Positions 15,545-24,243 of a DNA stretch of 42,968 nucleotides are shown in pieces. The notes under the pieces are model-generated. The model worked only from the letters and a program-made list of their open reading frames with translations. It did no database searches and had not been told where the DNA came from. Each line of letters opens with the position of its first letter. The first letter of the stretch is position 1. The translations under genes were made by a program, and so were the position numbers. The stretch covers positions 1 to 42,968 of the forward strand of contig NZ_JAHBAV010000028.1 in the NCBI RefSeq assembly GCF_018390595.1. Direction: 5' to 3'. Origin of the DNA: Dietzia massiliensis (GTDB taxonomy: Bacteria; Actinomycetota; Actinomycetes; Mycobacteriales; Mycobacteriaceae).

Positions 15545-18157
15545 CTACAAGTCCCCGGGCAGCTTGTCGCGGCGGATGTCGCGCCAGGAGGGCTGGCGCA
15601 TGTTGCCGTCGTCGGTGAAGCCCTGGTGGCGAACTTCCACGACGATCTTGGGCGTCACCCAGACGGCGTCGCGGCGGGCGTCGGCCGGGAGCTGTTCGAC
15701 GAAGGGGCTGGTCTTGCGGCGCAGGTGCTCGAGCTCGGCGAGTAGGGCGCGGGCCTGCTTGTCGGTGAAGCCGGTGCCGACGCGGCCGATGTAGGCCAGT
15801 CCGGTCTCGGCGGGCAGGCCCAGCAGCAGGGAACCCAGCGAGCCGGAGCGGCCGCCCTTGCCGGGCCGCCAGCCGCCGACGACGGCCTCGGTGGTGGTGA
15901 GCAGCTTCTGCTTGAGCCACGCCTTCGACCGCCGTCCTGACTCGTACTTCGAGTCGCGGCGCTTGGCGACGATGCCCTCCCAGCCGTATTCCTCGGCCTC
16001 GGCCAGGGCGCGGTCACCGGGGCCGTCGAGGACCTCCGGCACGTGCACTCGATCGACCTCCCGCAGTGCCGGCGCGAGCAGGTCCAGCACCTCACGGCGG
16101 CGCTCCCACGCCTGTTTCTGCAGGTCCACGCCGTCGACCTCGAGCACGTCAAAGACGAACAGCTCGACCGGCGGCAGTGACGAGTCCTTGCCCTCGGCGG
16201 CGGCCTGCTTGGCCAGCGACGCGAAGTCCGGCACGCCGTTGGCGTCGAGGATCACCAACTCGGCGTCGAGAACGGCCCGCCGCTCGAGCGCTTCGGCCAG
16301 CCCGGGGAAGCCGTCGGCGAGCCAGTCCATCGAGTTGCCGTTGCGGCTGACGAGGCGCGTCTGTGCGCCGTCGGTCGCGAGGGTGACGCGGTAGCCGTCC
16401 CACTTGCCCTCGAACGCCCACGTGTCGTCGGGCAGTTCGGTCACCTCGGCGGCCGTGGGGATCATGGGCAGCGGGGGAGCCTCGGGGCGGCTGGTGCTGT
16501 CGGACCGGTCGGTGGAACGCGAGCGCGCCTTGCCGTCGGAACCATCGGGGTCGCCGGAGCCGCGCGCACGCTTGTCATCGTCCGGGTACGACGACTTCGG
16601 GTTGTCGCGCCCGCCGTAGAAGGAGTCCGGCGATTGGTCCTTCATGTACTGCACGATCCACTGGTTCTTCTCGGCGCTCGTGCGCACGAGTACGTACCGG
16701 CCGGAGACCTTCTCGCCGTCGAGCCACACGATGATCTCGTCCTCGCGCCACTTCTCGCACTCGTAGGTGCCGCGGTCCCAGACGGTCATGTGGCCGGCGC
16801 CGTATTCGCCCTTGGGGATGGTGCCCTCGAACGTCTCGTAGCCGAGCGGGTGGTCCTCGGTGTGCACGGCGAGCCGCCGGTCCTTGGGCTCGGTGGGCAG
16901 GTTTTTGGGCACGGCCCATGAGGCCAGGACGCCGTGGTGTTCGAGCCGCAGGTCGTAGTGCAGGCGCCGGGCGTGATGCTCCTGGATCACGAAGATCGGC
17001 CCGTCGCCGTCGGAGCGATCGGTTTCCACCTCACCCTCGAACGGCTCGGGCGTCTTGCGGCGATCCCGCTTGCGGCGGTACTCCTCGAGACTCGTGACCA
17101 CGGCGTCGGCGCTGGTGGGCTCGGCGTCGCAGCCCTCGACGTCGGTCGAGCTGGTGTCGGCGGGCTCGGGGTCCTCGTCATCCGACGACGACGAGCTCTT
17201 CTTTCCCCCGGACGACTTCTTGGCCCGGGATGCGGAACCGGCAGAGGTGGGCTTCTTCTTGGCCGACCCGCCCTTTTTGGCCGTGCCTTCGAGGCCGTCG
17301 AGGAGATCGCCGTCGGCGTCCAGTCGCTTGAGCACCTCGTCCCAGTGCAGGTGCGCGAGGCCGCCGTCGCCGAGTTCCTCCCACGAGCGGGGCGCGGCCA
17401 CCCACGGCTCGGCCCGCCCGCGCAGGGAGTACGGCGCGACGGTGGTCTTGGCGCCGCTGTTCTGGCTCCAGTCGACGAACACCTTGCCGTCGCGGATGGA
17501 GCGCTTCATGGTGGCCGTGACCAGGTCGGGGGTCTGCTTGGCGAGGGACTGCGCGATCTCCTTGGCCACCTTGGAGGCGCTGGCGGCGGTGACGGCCTTG
17601 TCCAGCCGGGCGTAGAGGTGGATTCCCTTGGAGCCACTGGTGACCGGGAACGACTCGAGTCCCGCCTCGGACAACAGGTCCCGGACGCGGAGTGCGACCT
17701 TCGCCGTCGTACCCAGTTCCACCCCCTCACCCGGATCGAGGTCGATGACGATCCGCCGCGTCCTCCCCGGCTCACCGTTCGTGAGGGTCCACTGCGGCAC
17801 GTGCAGCTCGAGGGCGGCCTGCTGGGCGAACCAGGCCAGGGTCGCGGGGGAGTCGAGCACCGGGTAGCGGACGGTGCGCGAAGAGTGCTCGATGGTCACG
17901 CTCGGCACCCAGTCGGGCGCGTGCTGGGGCAGGTTCTTCTCGAAGAACGAGTCGGCGTCGGTGCCGTCGGGCCAGCGCTTGCGGGTGACGGGCCGGTTGC
18001 CGGCGTAGGTCATGAGCAGCGGTGCGACGGCCGTGTAGTACTCCAGCACGTCGGCCTTGGTGGTGCCGGTGGCCTCGTAGAGCACCTTGTCAGGGTGGGT
18101 GAACCGCACGGTCCGCCCGTCGACCTTCACCGACTCCTTCTGCCCCTTAGTCGCCAT
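15545..18157 (-). CDS. ligD: Multifunctional NHEJ DNA ligase LigD (POL-PE-LIG)
   Basis: 870 aa in the mycobacterial domain order. Residues 1-about 300 are the primase-like polymerase domain (FTHPDKVLYEATGTTKADVL, HVPQWTLTNGE, RRIVIDLDPGEGV with the metal-binding Asp pair, KGIHLYARLD). A charged, low-complexity linker spans about 300-385. Residues about 385-515 are the 3'-phosphoesterase domain (FVIQEHHARRLHYDLRLEH, KGEYGAGHMTVWD). The ATP-dependent ligase follows, with catalytic K585 in EGKWDGYR, LDAELVIL and EGIVAKRRDSKYESGRRSKAWLKQK, then the OB fold (RHQGFTDDGNMRQPSW). It repairs double-strand breaks with Ku, whose gene lies at 27,606. All catalytic motifs look intact. Confidence 0.95.
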   Translation of the reverse strand: MATKGQKESVKVDGRTVRFTHPDKVLYEATGTTKADVLEYYTAVAPLLMTYAGNRPVTRKRWPDGTDADSFFEKNLPQHAPDWVPSVTIEHSSRTVRYPVLDSPATLAWFAQQAALELHVPQWTLTNGEPGRTRRIVIDLDPGEGVELGTTAKVALRVRDLLSEAGLESFPVTSGSKGIHLYARLDKAVTAASASKVAKEIAQSLAKQTPDLVTATMKRSIRDGKVFVDWSQNSGAKTTVAPYSLRGRAEPWVAAPRSWEELGDGGLAHLHWDEVLKRLDADGDLLDGLEGTAKKGGSAKKKPTSAGSASRAKKSSGGKKSSSSSDDEDPEPADTSSTDVEGCDAEPTSADAVVTSLEEYRRKRDRRKTPEPFEGEVETDRSDGDGPIFVIQEHHARRLHYDLRLEHHGVLASWAVPKNLPTEPKDRRLAVHTEDHPLGYETFEGTIPKGEYGAGHMTVWDRGTYECEKWREDEIIVWLDGEKVSGRYVLVRTSAEKNQWIVQYMKDQSPDSFYGGRDNPKSSYPDDDKRARGSGDPDGSDGKARSRSTDRSDSTSRPEAPPLPMIPTAAEVTELPDDTWAFEGKWDGYRVTLATDGAQTRLVSRNGNSMDWLADGFPGLAEALERRAVLDAELVILDANGVPDFASLAKQAAAEGKDSSLPPVELFVFDVLEVDGVDLQKQAWERRREVLDLLAPALREVDRVHVPEVLDGPGDRALAEAEEYGWEGIVAKRRDSKYESGRRSKAWLKQKLLTTTEAVVGGWRPGKGGRSGSLGSLLLGLPAETGLAYIGRVGTGFTDKQARALLAELEHLRRKTSPFVEQLPADARRDAVWVTPKIVVEVRHQGFTDDGNMRQPSWRDIRRDKLPGDL

Positions 18158-18217
18158 GGGACCACTCTTGCATCCGACTCGGACACTGGCGACCGGCTCG
18201 GTGGGCGGATCGGATGG

Positions 18218-18231
18218 CGACGACGACGAGG
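18218..18231 (+). repeat. GACGACGACGAG-core intergenic motif
   Basis: GCGACGACGACGAGGG lies in the 190-bp space between ligD and the gene upstream of it, about 60 bases from the ligD start. Confidence 0.5.
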
Positions 18232-18245
18232 GCCCGCAACACAGA

Positions 18246-18280
18246 CGGCCGGCCCCGCGCGTCGTGTGCGGGACCGGCCG
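18246..18280 (-). terminator. Strong hairpin between the SipW-locus gene and ligD
   Basis: CGGCCGGCCCCGC and GCGGGACCGGCCG pair at 12 of 13 positions around a 9-nt loop. It lies 70-100 bases after the stop of the leftward SipW-substrate gene and ahead of leftward ligD, so it probably ends the SipW operon. There is no clear U tract, which is common in high-GC actinobacteria. Confidence 0.5.
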
Positions 18281-18347
18281 AAGGAGCGAGGGCGGCTGTG
18301 GTTCGTCTACCGAGAGCCGGCTTCGGGGCGTGCTTGCCGAGCGCGGC

Positions 18348-20039
18348 TCATGCCGCGGCGGTGTTCACCGGCGTCTCGACGCTGCGCTCGCCCGGGGCCG
18401 TGGTCGGGCTCGAGGTGGGCGTCGGTGCCGACGGGCTGGTCGTGGCGGTCACCTTCGGTAGCGGCGGCAGGTCGAAGAACCACCCCGCGGTGCCGTCGGG
18501 TCGGAGCATGGCCTGCTGCGCGGAGTCGTCGAGCGCGATCGCGATGACGATCTCGTACTCCCGGCCCGTCGAGAGCGCGGTGGTCTTCGAGTTGGCCGCT
18601 TGCTCGCAGTCCGAGCTGACGGTGCCGGCCCTGCGGATGGCCCCGCCGGGGCGGATCTCGGAGAAGTCGCCCGGGCCGATGGACGCCCACCGGTCGGGGC
18701 CCGCCCCGGCAGAGGTGCGGATGCTCAGGGTGAGCTCCACTCCGCAGCCGGGTGTCCGGACGATGTCGTCGATCCTCGCGGTGCCGAGTTCGACGCCCTC
18801 GCGGTTGACCACGGCGAACTCTCGGCCGACGCGCACCGCTTCCAGGTCCTGCGGGCCCTCGGGCGCGGTGGGATTGGTCGTCTCCGCTGGAATAGCTAGA
18901 GGCTGCAACCGAGTCGGCACGGTGGTTGCGGCTTCCTCCTCAGGGCTCAGAACACTCTCTTTGTCACTGATCTGATCGACATCGTCTGTGTCGGTCGCGG
19001 CGGGCAGCTTCTCGGCATCGCTCGAGGCGCCTGCGTCCGGGATGTCGTCGACTCCGTCCGGCTCCGCACCCGCTTCTTCGGCAACCTCGGCAGTCGGATC
19101 GGCAGCGGCGTGCGTTTCCGAGGTCGCCAACCGGCTCGCGCGAGGCGAGTCAGCCGGCCATATGTCGGATGTCGTTGGTCGCCCCGGGGCGTCCGTTGTC
19201 CTGTGGCCAACGCCGCATTCAGCGTGGGCCAGAATCAGATCTAGGTTCCAGCGTTCGGCGCCGGCGGTGCCAGTCGCCGCGACCCGGAGCCGCAGTTGGG
19301 AGAGCGCGTATCCGGGCTTGACCTCCCTGACGTGCCAGAGGCGGGCGGTGTAGTCGTATGCGCCCCATGCCCGGTGCCCGCGCACGACGGTGTTCGGCGC
19401 AGGGACAGGTAGACGAACTTCCTCGCTGAAGATCCCATTCCTGCCAAGAATGATCGACCCGGCACCGGCCTCGGGCCCGGTCTGGGAGAGGAATGCCGAA
19501 CTTTCGGTGGCCGAGCACGTGGCGATCGCCCGCAGGGGGTTGTCACTCTGGTAAGTCACCAGGTCTAAGCCGCCGAGCGAAGCTGTCAGATCCAGCGACT
19601 TAGCCTCGGACACTGCGGTTGCTTTCGGGTTCTCGACCCCCAGCGACGAGCCGCTCTCACACTGTGCGGAAGCGCTCAGGGTGGCGCAGGATTGGCCGAC
19701 TGTGGTCAGAGGGAGGAAGCCCAGCAGGCCGGTGCTCCAGTGAGTACTCGCCCGCGGGGCATCGCGACTCAGGTCCGGAGCCCGACGGAATGCGATAGAG
19801 CCGTCAACCGAGCCATTGAAGGTCGCGCGATCCAAAAATCCATAGGTCGACACTGCCCGCGCAAAGGCGTTGCCCGCGTACGGATTCGCCATGCCGAACC
19901 GGGACTCCCCGCGCACCTGGTCGGCCCAAGTCGCCTCGGTCGGTTCGACGTTCCGCACGACTGCGCCGATGCCGACCACCACGAGCAACGCGCTGAAGAG
20001 GGCGACGAGCTTCCGCAACGAAGTCGTGGTGAACTTCAT
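18348..20039 (-). CDS. Large exported protein with SipW-type leader
   Basis: 563 aa. The N-terminus (basic, then a helix at about 11-28, then VRNVEPTEATWADQVRGE) has the late 'TEATWxD' motif typical of SipW-dependent leaders, so the neighbouring peptidase probably cleaves it. Residues about 30-290 form a mostly beta, secreted domain with several Cys (for example SCATLSASAQCES). An acidic, Asp/Glu/Ala-rich segment spans about 300-375. Residues about 390-515 form a second beta domain (VGREFAVVNREGVELGTARIDDIVRTPGCGVELTLSI split across about 395-430). The C-terminus is Thr/Ser/Pro-rich with no LPXTG or membrane helix. Its ATG overlaps the sipW stop (ATGA). Exact role is unknown; a surface or matrix protein is inferred. 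Confidence 0.7.
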   Translation of the reverse strand: MKFTTTSLRKLVALFSALLVVVGIGAVVRNVEPTEATWADQVRGESRFGMANPYAGNAFARAVSTYGFLDRATFNGSVDGSIAFRRAPDLSRDAPRASTHWSTGLLGFLPLTTVGQSCATLSASAQCESGSSLGVENPKATAVSEAKSLDLTASLGGLDLVTYQSDNPLRAIATCSATESSAFLSQTGPEAGAGSIILGRNGIFSEEVRLPVPAPNTVVRGHRAWGAYDYTARLWHVREVKPGYALSQLRLRVAATGTAGAERWNLDLILAHAECGVGHRTTDAPGRPTTSDIWPADSPRASRLATSETHAAADPTAEVAEEAGAEPDGVDDIPDAGASSDAEKLPAATDTDDVDQISDKESVLSPEEEAATTVPTRLQPLAIPAETTNPTAPEGPQDLEAVRVGREFAVVNREGVELGTARIDDIVRTPGCGVELTLSIRTSAGAGPDRWASIGPGDFSEIRPGGAIRRAGTVSSDCEQAANSKTTALSTGREYEIVIAIALDDSAQQAMLRPDGTAGWFFDLPPLPKVTATTSPSAPTPTSSPTTAPGERSVETPVNTAAA

Positions 20040-20623
20040 CGTGCACCTCCCTGGGTCTCACTGGCGGCGACCTGGCCGCGCGCATTCTCCTCGTCGTCCC
20101 CCTTCGGCCAGAAGGCCCACAGCACGCCGAGCGCGGCGAGCAAGCTGATTCCGCCCAGGACGTAGGGGTTGCCGAACCACACGATCACCTTGGCGAGTTC
20201 CGGAACGGACCAGAGCACCTCGCGCGCGGTGGTCACGCGATACATGCCGGGGTCGACGTCAGGGTTGGCGTCGCCCTTCATCCGGATGAGTGCCTCGCCG
20301 GGTGTCTGCGGGTAGATCTCCACTACGCGGTGGGTCACCGGGAGTTGGCCTTCCTCGCGGTCGACGGTCACCACGTCGCCGACCTCGATTTCGTCCGCGG
20401 AGATCTGCTTGACCACTGCGACCGACCCGGCGGGGATGGTCGGCGACATCGACCCGGTCTTGAACATGATCAGCGAGATGCTCATCGATACCGCCAGGAT
20501 CACCAGCACGATGCAGACCACGCCGCCGGCGGCGAGCAGGTTGCCGATGCCACCGCCGACGTAGGACCACACCGATCGACGCGCGGGGTTAGTAAGCCGG
20601 TGGGAGGGGGCCGTGGCGCTCAT
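20036..20623 (-). CDS. sipW: SipW-type (ER-type) signal peptidase I
   Basis: 195 aa from the ATG at 20623, which has GGAG 5 bases upstream. A helix at about 27-53 leads into FKTGSMSPTIPAGSVAVV, where S58 is the nucleophile. The general base is H98 in VTHRVVEI rather than Lys, the hallmark of the Ser/His ER-type enzymes such as Bacillus SipW. The last box GDANPDVDPGMYRV is present. A second helix at about 155-172 anchors the C-terminus, and a short acidic tail (KGDDEE) follows. It processes exported matrix proteins in Bacillus; here the likely substrates are the genes on both sides. It is coupled to the following gene by ATGA. Confidence 0.9.
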   Translation of the reverse strand: MSATAPSHRLTNPARRSVWSYVGGGIGNLLAAGGVVCIVLVILAVSMSISLIMFKTGSMSPTIPAGSVAVVKQISADEIEVGDVVTVDREEGQLPVTHRVVEIYPQTPGEALIRMKGDANPDVDPGMYRVTTAREVLWSVPELAKVIVWFGNPYVLGGISLLAALGVLWAFWPKGDDEENARGQVAASETQGGAR

Positions 20624-20709
20624 GCGGTGCTCCAAGCAGAGGGGAGGGAAGGAGGGGGAGGAGTGAGAGTGCTCTGCGGTGGCGGAAGGGGCCCGCCACC
20701 GCTGCGCGA

Positions 20710-21378
20710 CTACTGCGCGCCGGCGTTAGCGGTCTCCGGCGCCTTCTTCTCCACGCTCACACCGTCGAACTTCCACTGGATGTTCTCGGTCGTGGTCGGC
20801 GGGGTCTCCGGCGGGGTCTTGGCATCCAGCTTGGCGCTGAAGCAGAACCAGCGGGTCTCGCCGCTCGGGAGGGTGAAGTCGGCCATCTGCTGGCCGGTGG
20901 CGTTCAGCAGGGCCGTCCGGGCGGCCGGGACCGTGGCGCAGTCGGCGGGCTTGTCGGTGAGGGGCGCGCTGACTCCGACCGTGATCCACTTCCCGAGGTC
21001 ACCGTTGTCGCCGTTGACCTTGGTCAGGGTGATCTTGGCGTCCATCTTCTCGTGCTGCTCTCGGAGGCCGACCAGTGCGTGGACCGTCTCGTTGGGCATC
21101 ATGCCGGTGGCCTTGGGCCCGAACTGCATGGTGCCGGCCTCATCGGCGGTCATGAACTCGTCCCAACCGGATTCGATGCCGGTGAAGTTGCCCTGGATGT
21201 TGAAGGCGCTCCCGTCGGTGCCGAAGGTGCCCTCGCCCCACACCGTGTCGGACCACGCGGCCAGGGTCACGGCGGCGCCGACGCCCAGGACGAGGCCGGA
21301 GGCCATGATCGCGCGGGCCTTCTTGCGGCGGTTCTGGTTCTTGGCGGCGGGCTGGGGGGAATGGGGCGCGGAGCTCAT
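20710..21378 (-). CDS. TasA/CalY-like exported protein with SipW-type leader
   Basis: 222 aa from the ATG at 21378, preceded by GGAAAGG; an in-frame start at 21444 would add 22 residues and is less likely. The basic segment NRRKKARAIMAS, a glycine-rich helix (about 24-42, GLVLGVGAAVTLAAW) and SDTVWGEGTFGT form a classic SipW-dependent leader. The mature part is about 175 residues, mostly beta, with FNIQGNF right after the leader and two Cys near the end (ADCATVP and RWFCFS). This size and placement match TasA/CalY-type fibre proteins. It is the first gene of the operon with sipW and the 563-aa protein. Assembly into fibres is inference. Confidence 0.75.
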   Translation of the reverse strand: MSSAPHSPQPAAKNQNRRKKARAIMASGLVLGVGAAVTLAAWSDTVWGEGTFGTDGSAFNIQGNFTGIESGWDEFMTADEAGTMQFGPKATGMMPNETVHALVGLREQHEKMDAKITLTKVNGDNGDLGKWITVGVSAPLTDKPADCATVPAARTALLNATGQQMADFTLPSGETRWFCFSAKLDAKTPPETPPTTTENIQWKFDGVSVEKKAPETANAGAQ

Positions 21379-21468
21379 GGCTGCCTTTCCGGAGGAGGGG
21401 TTTGCGCCAGATCTTTCTGACGCGACACGTTTATTATCTTTCACCTACTCGCCAGTAGCAACCGGAAC

Positions 21469-21497
21469 TGTCAAGATAGTGAACTAATTCACACTAT
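21469..21497 (-). promoter_or_regulatory. Putative SipW-operon promoter -35 with palindromic operator
   Basis: On the minus strand, TTGACA (21474-21469) is directly preceded by GTGAA-TTAG-TTCAC (21492-21479), inside a longer ATAGTG...CACTAT frame (21497-21476). The region is AT-rich against a GC-rich background. No convincing -10 lies 17 bases downstream, so the promoter call is tentative, but the symmetry suggests a regulator site abutting the -35. Confidence 0.4.
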
Positions 21498-21633
21498 TTG
21501 GAATCGTCGGACAACCGTCCTCTACCAGCCATTATGAGGCGCGACTCGGCTTTCCCGCTGAGTGGGAAGTAGACAAATCGTTCTGGTCACTTGACCTGGA
21601 CGGCTGTCCTGGTTACTAGGAGGTGCGAGGATT

Positions 21634-21648
21634 CGACAACGACGAGGT
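21634..21648 (+). repeat. GAC-core intergenic motif (variant)
   Basis: CGACAACGACGAGGT, one mismatch from the core. Same orientation as the others. Confidence 0.4.
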
Positions 21649-21833
21649 GCCTGTCTCCACCCCCAGCCCGCCCTCGCCGGGAGTGCCAGACCGGCGGGTA
21701 TGTCAACGCCTATCCGCTGGTCAGTGCGCTAGACGTGCTGCCCGGACAGTGCGGCGGGGGTGGCGGCCAGCGGCGGAGAGTGGCGCTCGGCTCTCGCCGT
21801 CCGCGGCAAGCGGTGCGCCGGATGGAAAGTGCG

Positions 21834-21864
21834 CGGCCCGGACACTGCGCGAGTGTCCGGGCCG
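21834..21864. terminator. Perfect 13-bp hairpin
   Basis: CGGCCCGGACACT and AGTGTCCGGGCCG pair without mismatch around GCGCG. No gene ends immediately beside it on the plus strand, so it may be a relic terminator or the stem of an unannotated short RNA. TTCATTG follows on the plus strand. Confidence 0.4.
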
Positions 21865-21922
21865 TGTTCATTGTCGACGGGTGCCGCCGTGCGGGGCTCG
21901 ACGTCGTGGGCGTGGGCGAGGC

Positions 21923-21939
21923 TATGTGACGACGACGAG
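21923..21939 (+). repeat. GACGACGACGAG-core intergenic motif
   Basis: CTATGTGACGACGACGAG is shared exactly with the copy at 25,091, and weaker similarity continues for about 30 bases (GCGATxTC, CTGCCCG-TGG). These two are a subfamily. Confidence 0.6.
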
Positions 21940-22005
21940 CCCGCCGATTTCCCGTCTGAGTTTCGCCTGCCCGCTGGACGTGCTCTGCCACACCCGCCAG
22001 CCCTA

Positions 22006-22039
22006 GGCTGGCCGGCCGGCTCCCGCCCGCCGGCCAGCC
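22006..22039 (-). terminator. Terminator hairpin of the quinone oxidoreductase gene
   Basis: GGCTGGCCGGC and GCCGGCCAGCC form a perfect 11-bp stem with a 12-nt loop. It ends 11 bases after the stop of the leftward gene. Confidence 0.6.
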
Positions 22040-22049
22040 CGTCCTCACC

Positions 22050-23015
22050 TCACCGCGTGAAGTCGATGACCAGCCGTCCCCGCGTGCCGCCGGCTTCGAG
22101 TCGCGCGTGGGCGCGCCCGGCGTCGTCGGGCGAATAGCTGTCGGCGACCCGAAGGGTGACCACACCGTCCTCGGCCAGCTGTCGCAGCTCGTCGAGCTTC
22201 TCCTGCTCCTCGGCCATGTCCGCCACGCTCACGGCATGCACCCGCAGGTCGCGCTGGCCGTCGCCCTGGTACCACCGCACCGTCGCGACGCCTCCGCCGG
22301 TCTTGACCGCGGGGAGCACGGCGGCGTCCTGCACGGATCCGTCGAAGAGGCCATCGACCCCGTCGGGGTAGAGCTCGAGGATGCGGTCGGCGACGCCGTC
22401 GCCGCGACGGACGATCTGATCGGCGCCGAGCGACCGCACGAGCTCCTCGTCCGCCTCGGACGCGTCGGCGACCACGACGAGGCCGTCGTGCTTGGCCAGC
22501 TGGATGACGTACCCGCCGGTCGAGCCCGCAGCCCCGGTGACCGCGAGGATCTGTCCGGGCTCCAGGTCGAGAAGGTCGAGGGCGCGCCGCGCGGTAAGGC
22601 CGTTCATGGGGAGCGTGGACGCGGCGATATCGTCGGCATCGCGGGGTGCGGCGGTGATCGACCGGGCGGGCAGGACGATGTCCTCGCGGTACGCGCCGTG
22701 GTCGTCGCGCGGCACCACAATCCCCATGACCCGGTCGCCGACCGACAGGGAGGTGTCGGCGTCCTCGCCGATCTCGACGAGTGTTCCGGCGATGTCCATG
22801 CCCGGGACGTCCGCGGCTCCGCGCGGCGTTCCGGTCTTCGAGCGGGATCCGTTGCGCGTGTAGGTGTCGGTGGGGTTGATGGTCGCGGCGGTGACGCGCA
22901 CGCGCACCTCGGTCGGGCCGAGTTCTTGCGTGGGTACTTCCACGACCTGCAGGGCGTCGGGGCCACCGTAGGTCGTTACTCCGACAGCGCGGACGGAGCT
23001 AGTTGAGACGGTCAT
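22050..23015 (-). CDS. NAD(P)-dependent zinc-free alcohol dehydrogenase / quinone oxidoreductase (MDR family)
   Basis: 321 aa. The GroES-like N-terminal fold shows TYGGPDALQVVEVPTQELG and VRVRVTAATINPTDTYTRNG, then VPGMDIAGTLVEIGED. The Rossmann fold has the nucleotide motif AVTGAAGSTGGYVIQLAK (AxxGxxGxxG type) and SLGADQIVRRGD. The catalytic-zinc ligands of classical alcohol dehydrogenases are absent, as in quinone oxidoreductases. The C-terminus carries SYSPDDAGRAHARLEAGGTRGRLVIDF. The enzyme probably reduces quinones or enones with NAD(P)H in the cytosol; the substrate is unknown. It stands alone, with its own terminator. Confidence 0.85.
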   Translation of the reverse strand: MTVSTSSVRAVGVTTYGGPDALQVVEVPTQELGPTEVRVRVTAATINPTDTYTRNGSRSKTGTPRGAADVPGMDIAGTLVEIGEDADTSLSVGDRVMGIVVPRDDHGAYREDIVLPARSITAAPRDADDIAASTLPMNGLTARRALDLLDLEPGQILAVTGAAGSTGGYVIQLAKHDGLVVVADASEADEELVRSLGADQIVRRGDGVADRILELYPDGVDGLFDGSVQDAAVLPAVKTGGGVATVRWYQGDGQRDLRVHAVSVADMAEEQEKLDELRQLAEDGVVTLRVADSYSPDDAGRAHARLEAGGTRGRLVIDFTR

Positions 23016-23169
23016 GTTCCTCTTTCCCGCGGACCCGGTCAGCGCGGGCCGGTCCGCTGGATCGTTGGCACGAGTGACAGCTGTCCCGCAGCGTAACCAC
23101 CTAACCGTTCAGTTGATTTCGACCAGGCGCCCGACGCCCCGACCGAGCAGGCTCAGCCCAGTCGCGGCT

Positions 23170-24054
23170 CTAGCTCCACTTCTCGACGAAGGCCAGGGTG
23201 GCCGCGTTGGCGGTCTCGGGGTCGGAGGCGGTGAGGAAGTGCTGGCCGCCCTCGACGATCTGGAGTTCGGCGGAGGGAGAGCCGGTGAACCGGGCGATGC
23301 CGTCCTCGGCGTTTGCCACGGAATACACGGAGTCGGCGGTGCCCTGCAGCCAGAGGACAGGGCACACCACGTCGCCGAGTCGGGCTTCCAGGCCGTCGCG
23401 GTCGCGCAGGTTGACCGACGCGGTGCGGAGGCGGTGCCGGCCGTCGTCGCCGGTGTAGTTCTGGCGGTACGTGTCCAGCCAGAACTGCTTCTCGGAGTCC
23501 GACACGTCGTCTCCGAGGCCGGCGGCCAGGACGCCGAGGACGAACTCGTCGTCGACAACCCACTCGTCCCCGACGGGGGCGGCGAGGGCGTCGATCGCGG
23601 GGGTGCAGAAGCCGGAGCCGTCCCAGCAGCCGCGCTCCATGCTGGCCTGGCTCTCGTAGTCCATGGAGGTGCCCACCACGACGATGCCGCGGACGGCGTC
23701 GCGGTCGAGCAGTGCCATACGGGTGGCGATCCAGCCGCCCTGGGAGGTGCCCAGCGCGAACGCCATGTCGATGTCGAGGGCCTGCAGCACCTGGAGGGCG
23801 GCGATCGCGCTGTCCCAGTAGGTGAAGTGCCGGTAGCGGGAGCGGGTGGCGCCGTGCCCGTAGGGCTCGATCGCGAGCAGGTTCATGCGGGAGCCGAGCT
23901 CGTCGCTGGCGAACTGCGGCCGGTACAGCTCCACGGAGGTGGTGAAGGAGTTGATCATCACGAGGGTCGGCAGGGAGGGGTCGTACTCGCGGCCGAACCG
24001 GTAGCCGATGGTGGAGCCCCCGAGGTGCGGGATGTCGATGGTCTGGGTAGTCAT
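23170..24054 (-). CDS. Alpha/beta hydrolase (intact copy)
   Basis: 294 aa. Alpha/beta hydrolase landmarks: oxyanion strand LVMINSFTTSVELYRPQF, the acidic/loop segment EPYGHGATRSRYRHFTYWD, nucleophile elbow GTSQGG (Ser about residue 102), the acid region LWLQGTADSVYSV and the catalytic His in EGGQHFL near the end. All three triad positions look present. It probably hydrolyses a small ester or lactone; the substrate is unknown. A near-identical second copy, broken by one deletion, lies at 42,238. The only upstream start is the ATG at 24054. Confidence 0.85.
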   Translation of the reverse strand: MTTQTIDIPHLGGSTIGYRFGREYDPSLPTLVMINSFTTSVELYRPQFASDELGSRMNLLAIEPYGHGATRSRYRHFTYWDSAIAALQVLQALDIDMAFALGTSQGGWIATRMALLDRDAVRGIVVVGTSMDYESQASMERGCWDGSGFCTPAIDALAAPVGDEWVVDDEFVLGVLAAGLGDDVSDSEKQFWLDTYRQNYTGDDGRHRLRTASVNLRDRDGLEARLGDVVCPVLWLQGTADSVYSVANAEDGIARFTGSPSAELQIVEGGQHFLTASDPETANAATLAFVEKWS

Positions 24055-24243
24055 GACACTCCTAGTGAGGGGAACTGAGGGGTGCCTCGACCATAGGGCG
24101 ATCGCCGCATATGTAGTGGACGAATCAGCGAGGCGGCCTCTCGCTTCCGCTCGCGCAAGGGGGCGCGGTCGTCGCTCCAGGGCGGCCCCGGCCTACCGGG
24201 CGCTGTCCGCTGCTGCGGCACGCCCACCGACCCGGGGGACAGG

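Larger units (their letters stand above)
21379..22049. other. 671-bp intergenic region upstream of the SipW operon
   Basis: No convincing gene. It holds the SipW-operon promoter region (21469-21497), two GAC-core motifs (21634-21648 and 21923-21939), a perfect 13-bp hairpin (21834-21864) and a terminator hairpin (22006-22039). The short open frames here show no protein-like composition. Confidence 0.65.

Noticed and set aside
17184..17205. GACGACGACGAG match inside ligD
   Set aside because: It is the reverse of a Ser/Asp-rich linker codon run, so it is explained by coding; not counted in the intergenic family.
21591..21929. 112-residue open frame in the SipW upstream region
   Set aside because: Arg/Cys/Ser-rich with no protein-like pattern, and it runs through the 13-bp hairpin and a GAC motif.
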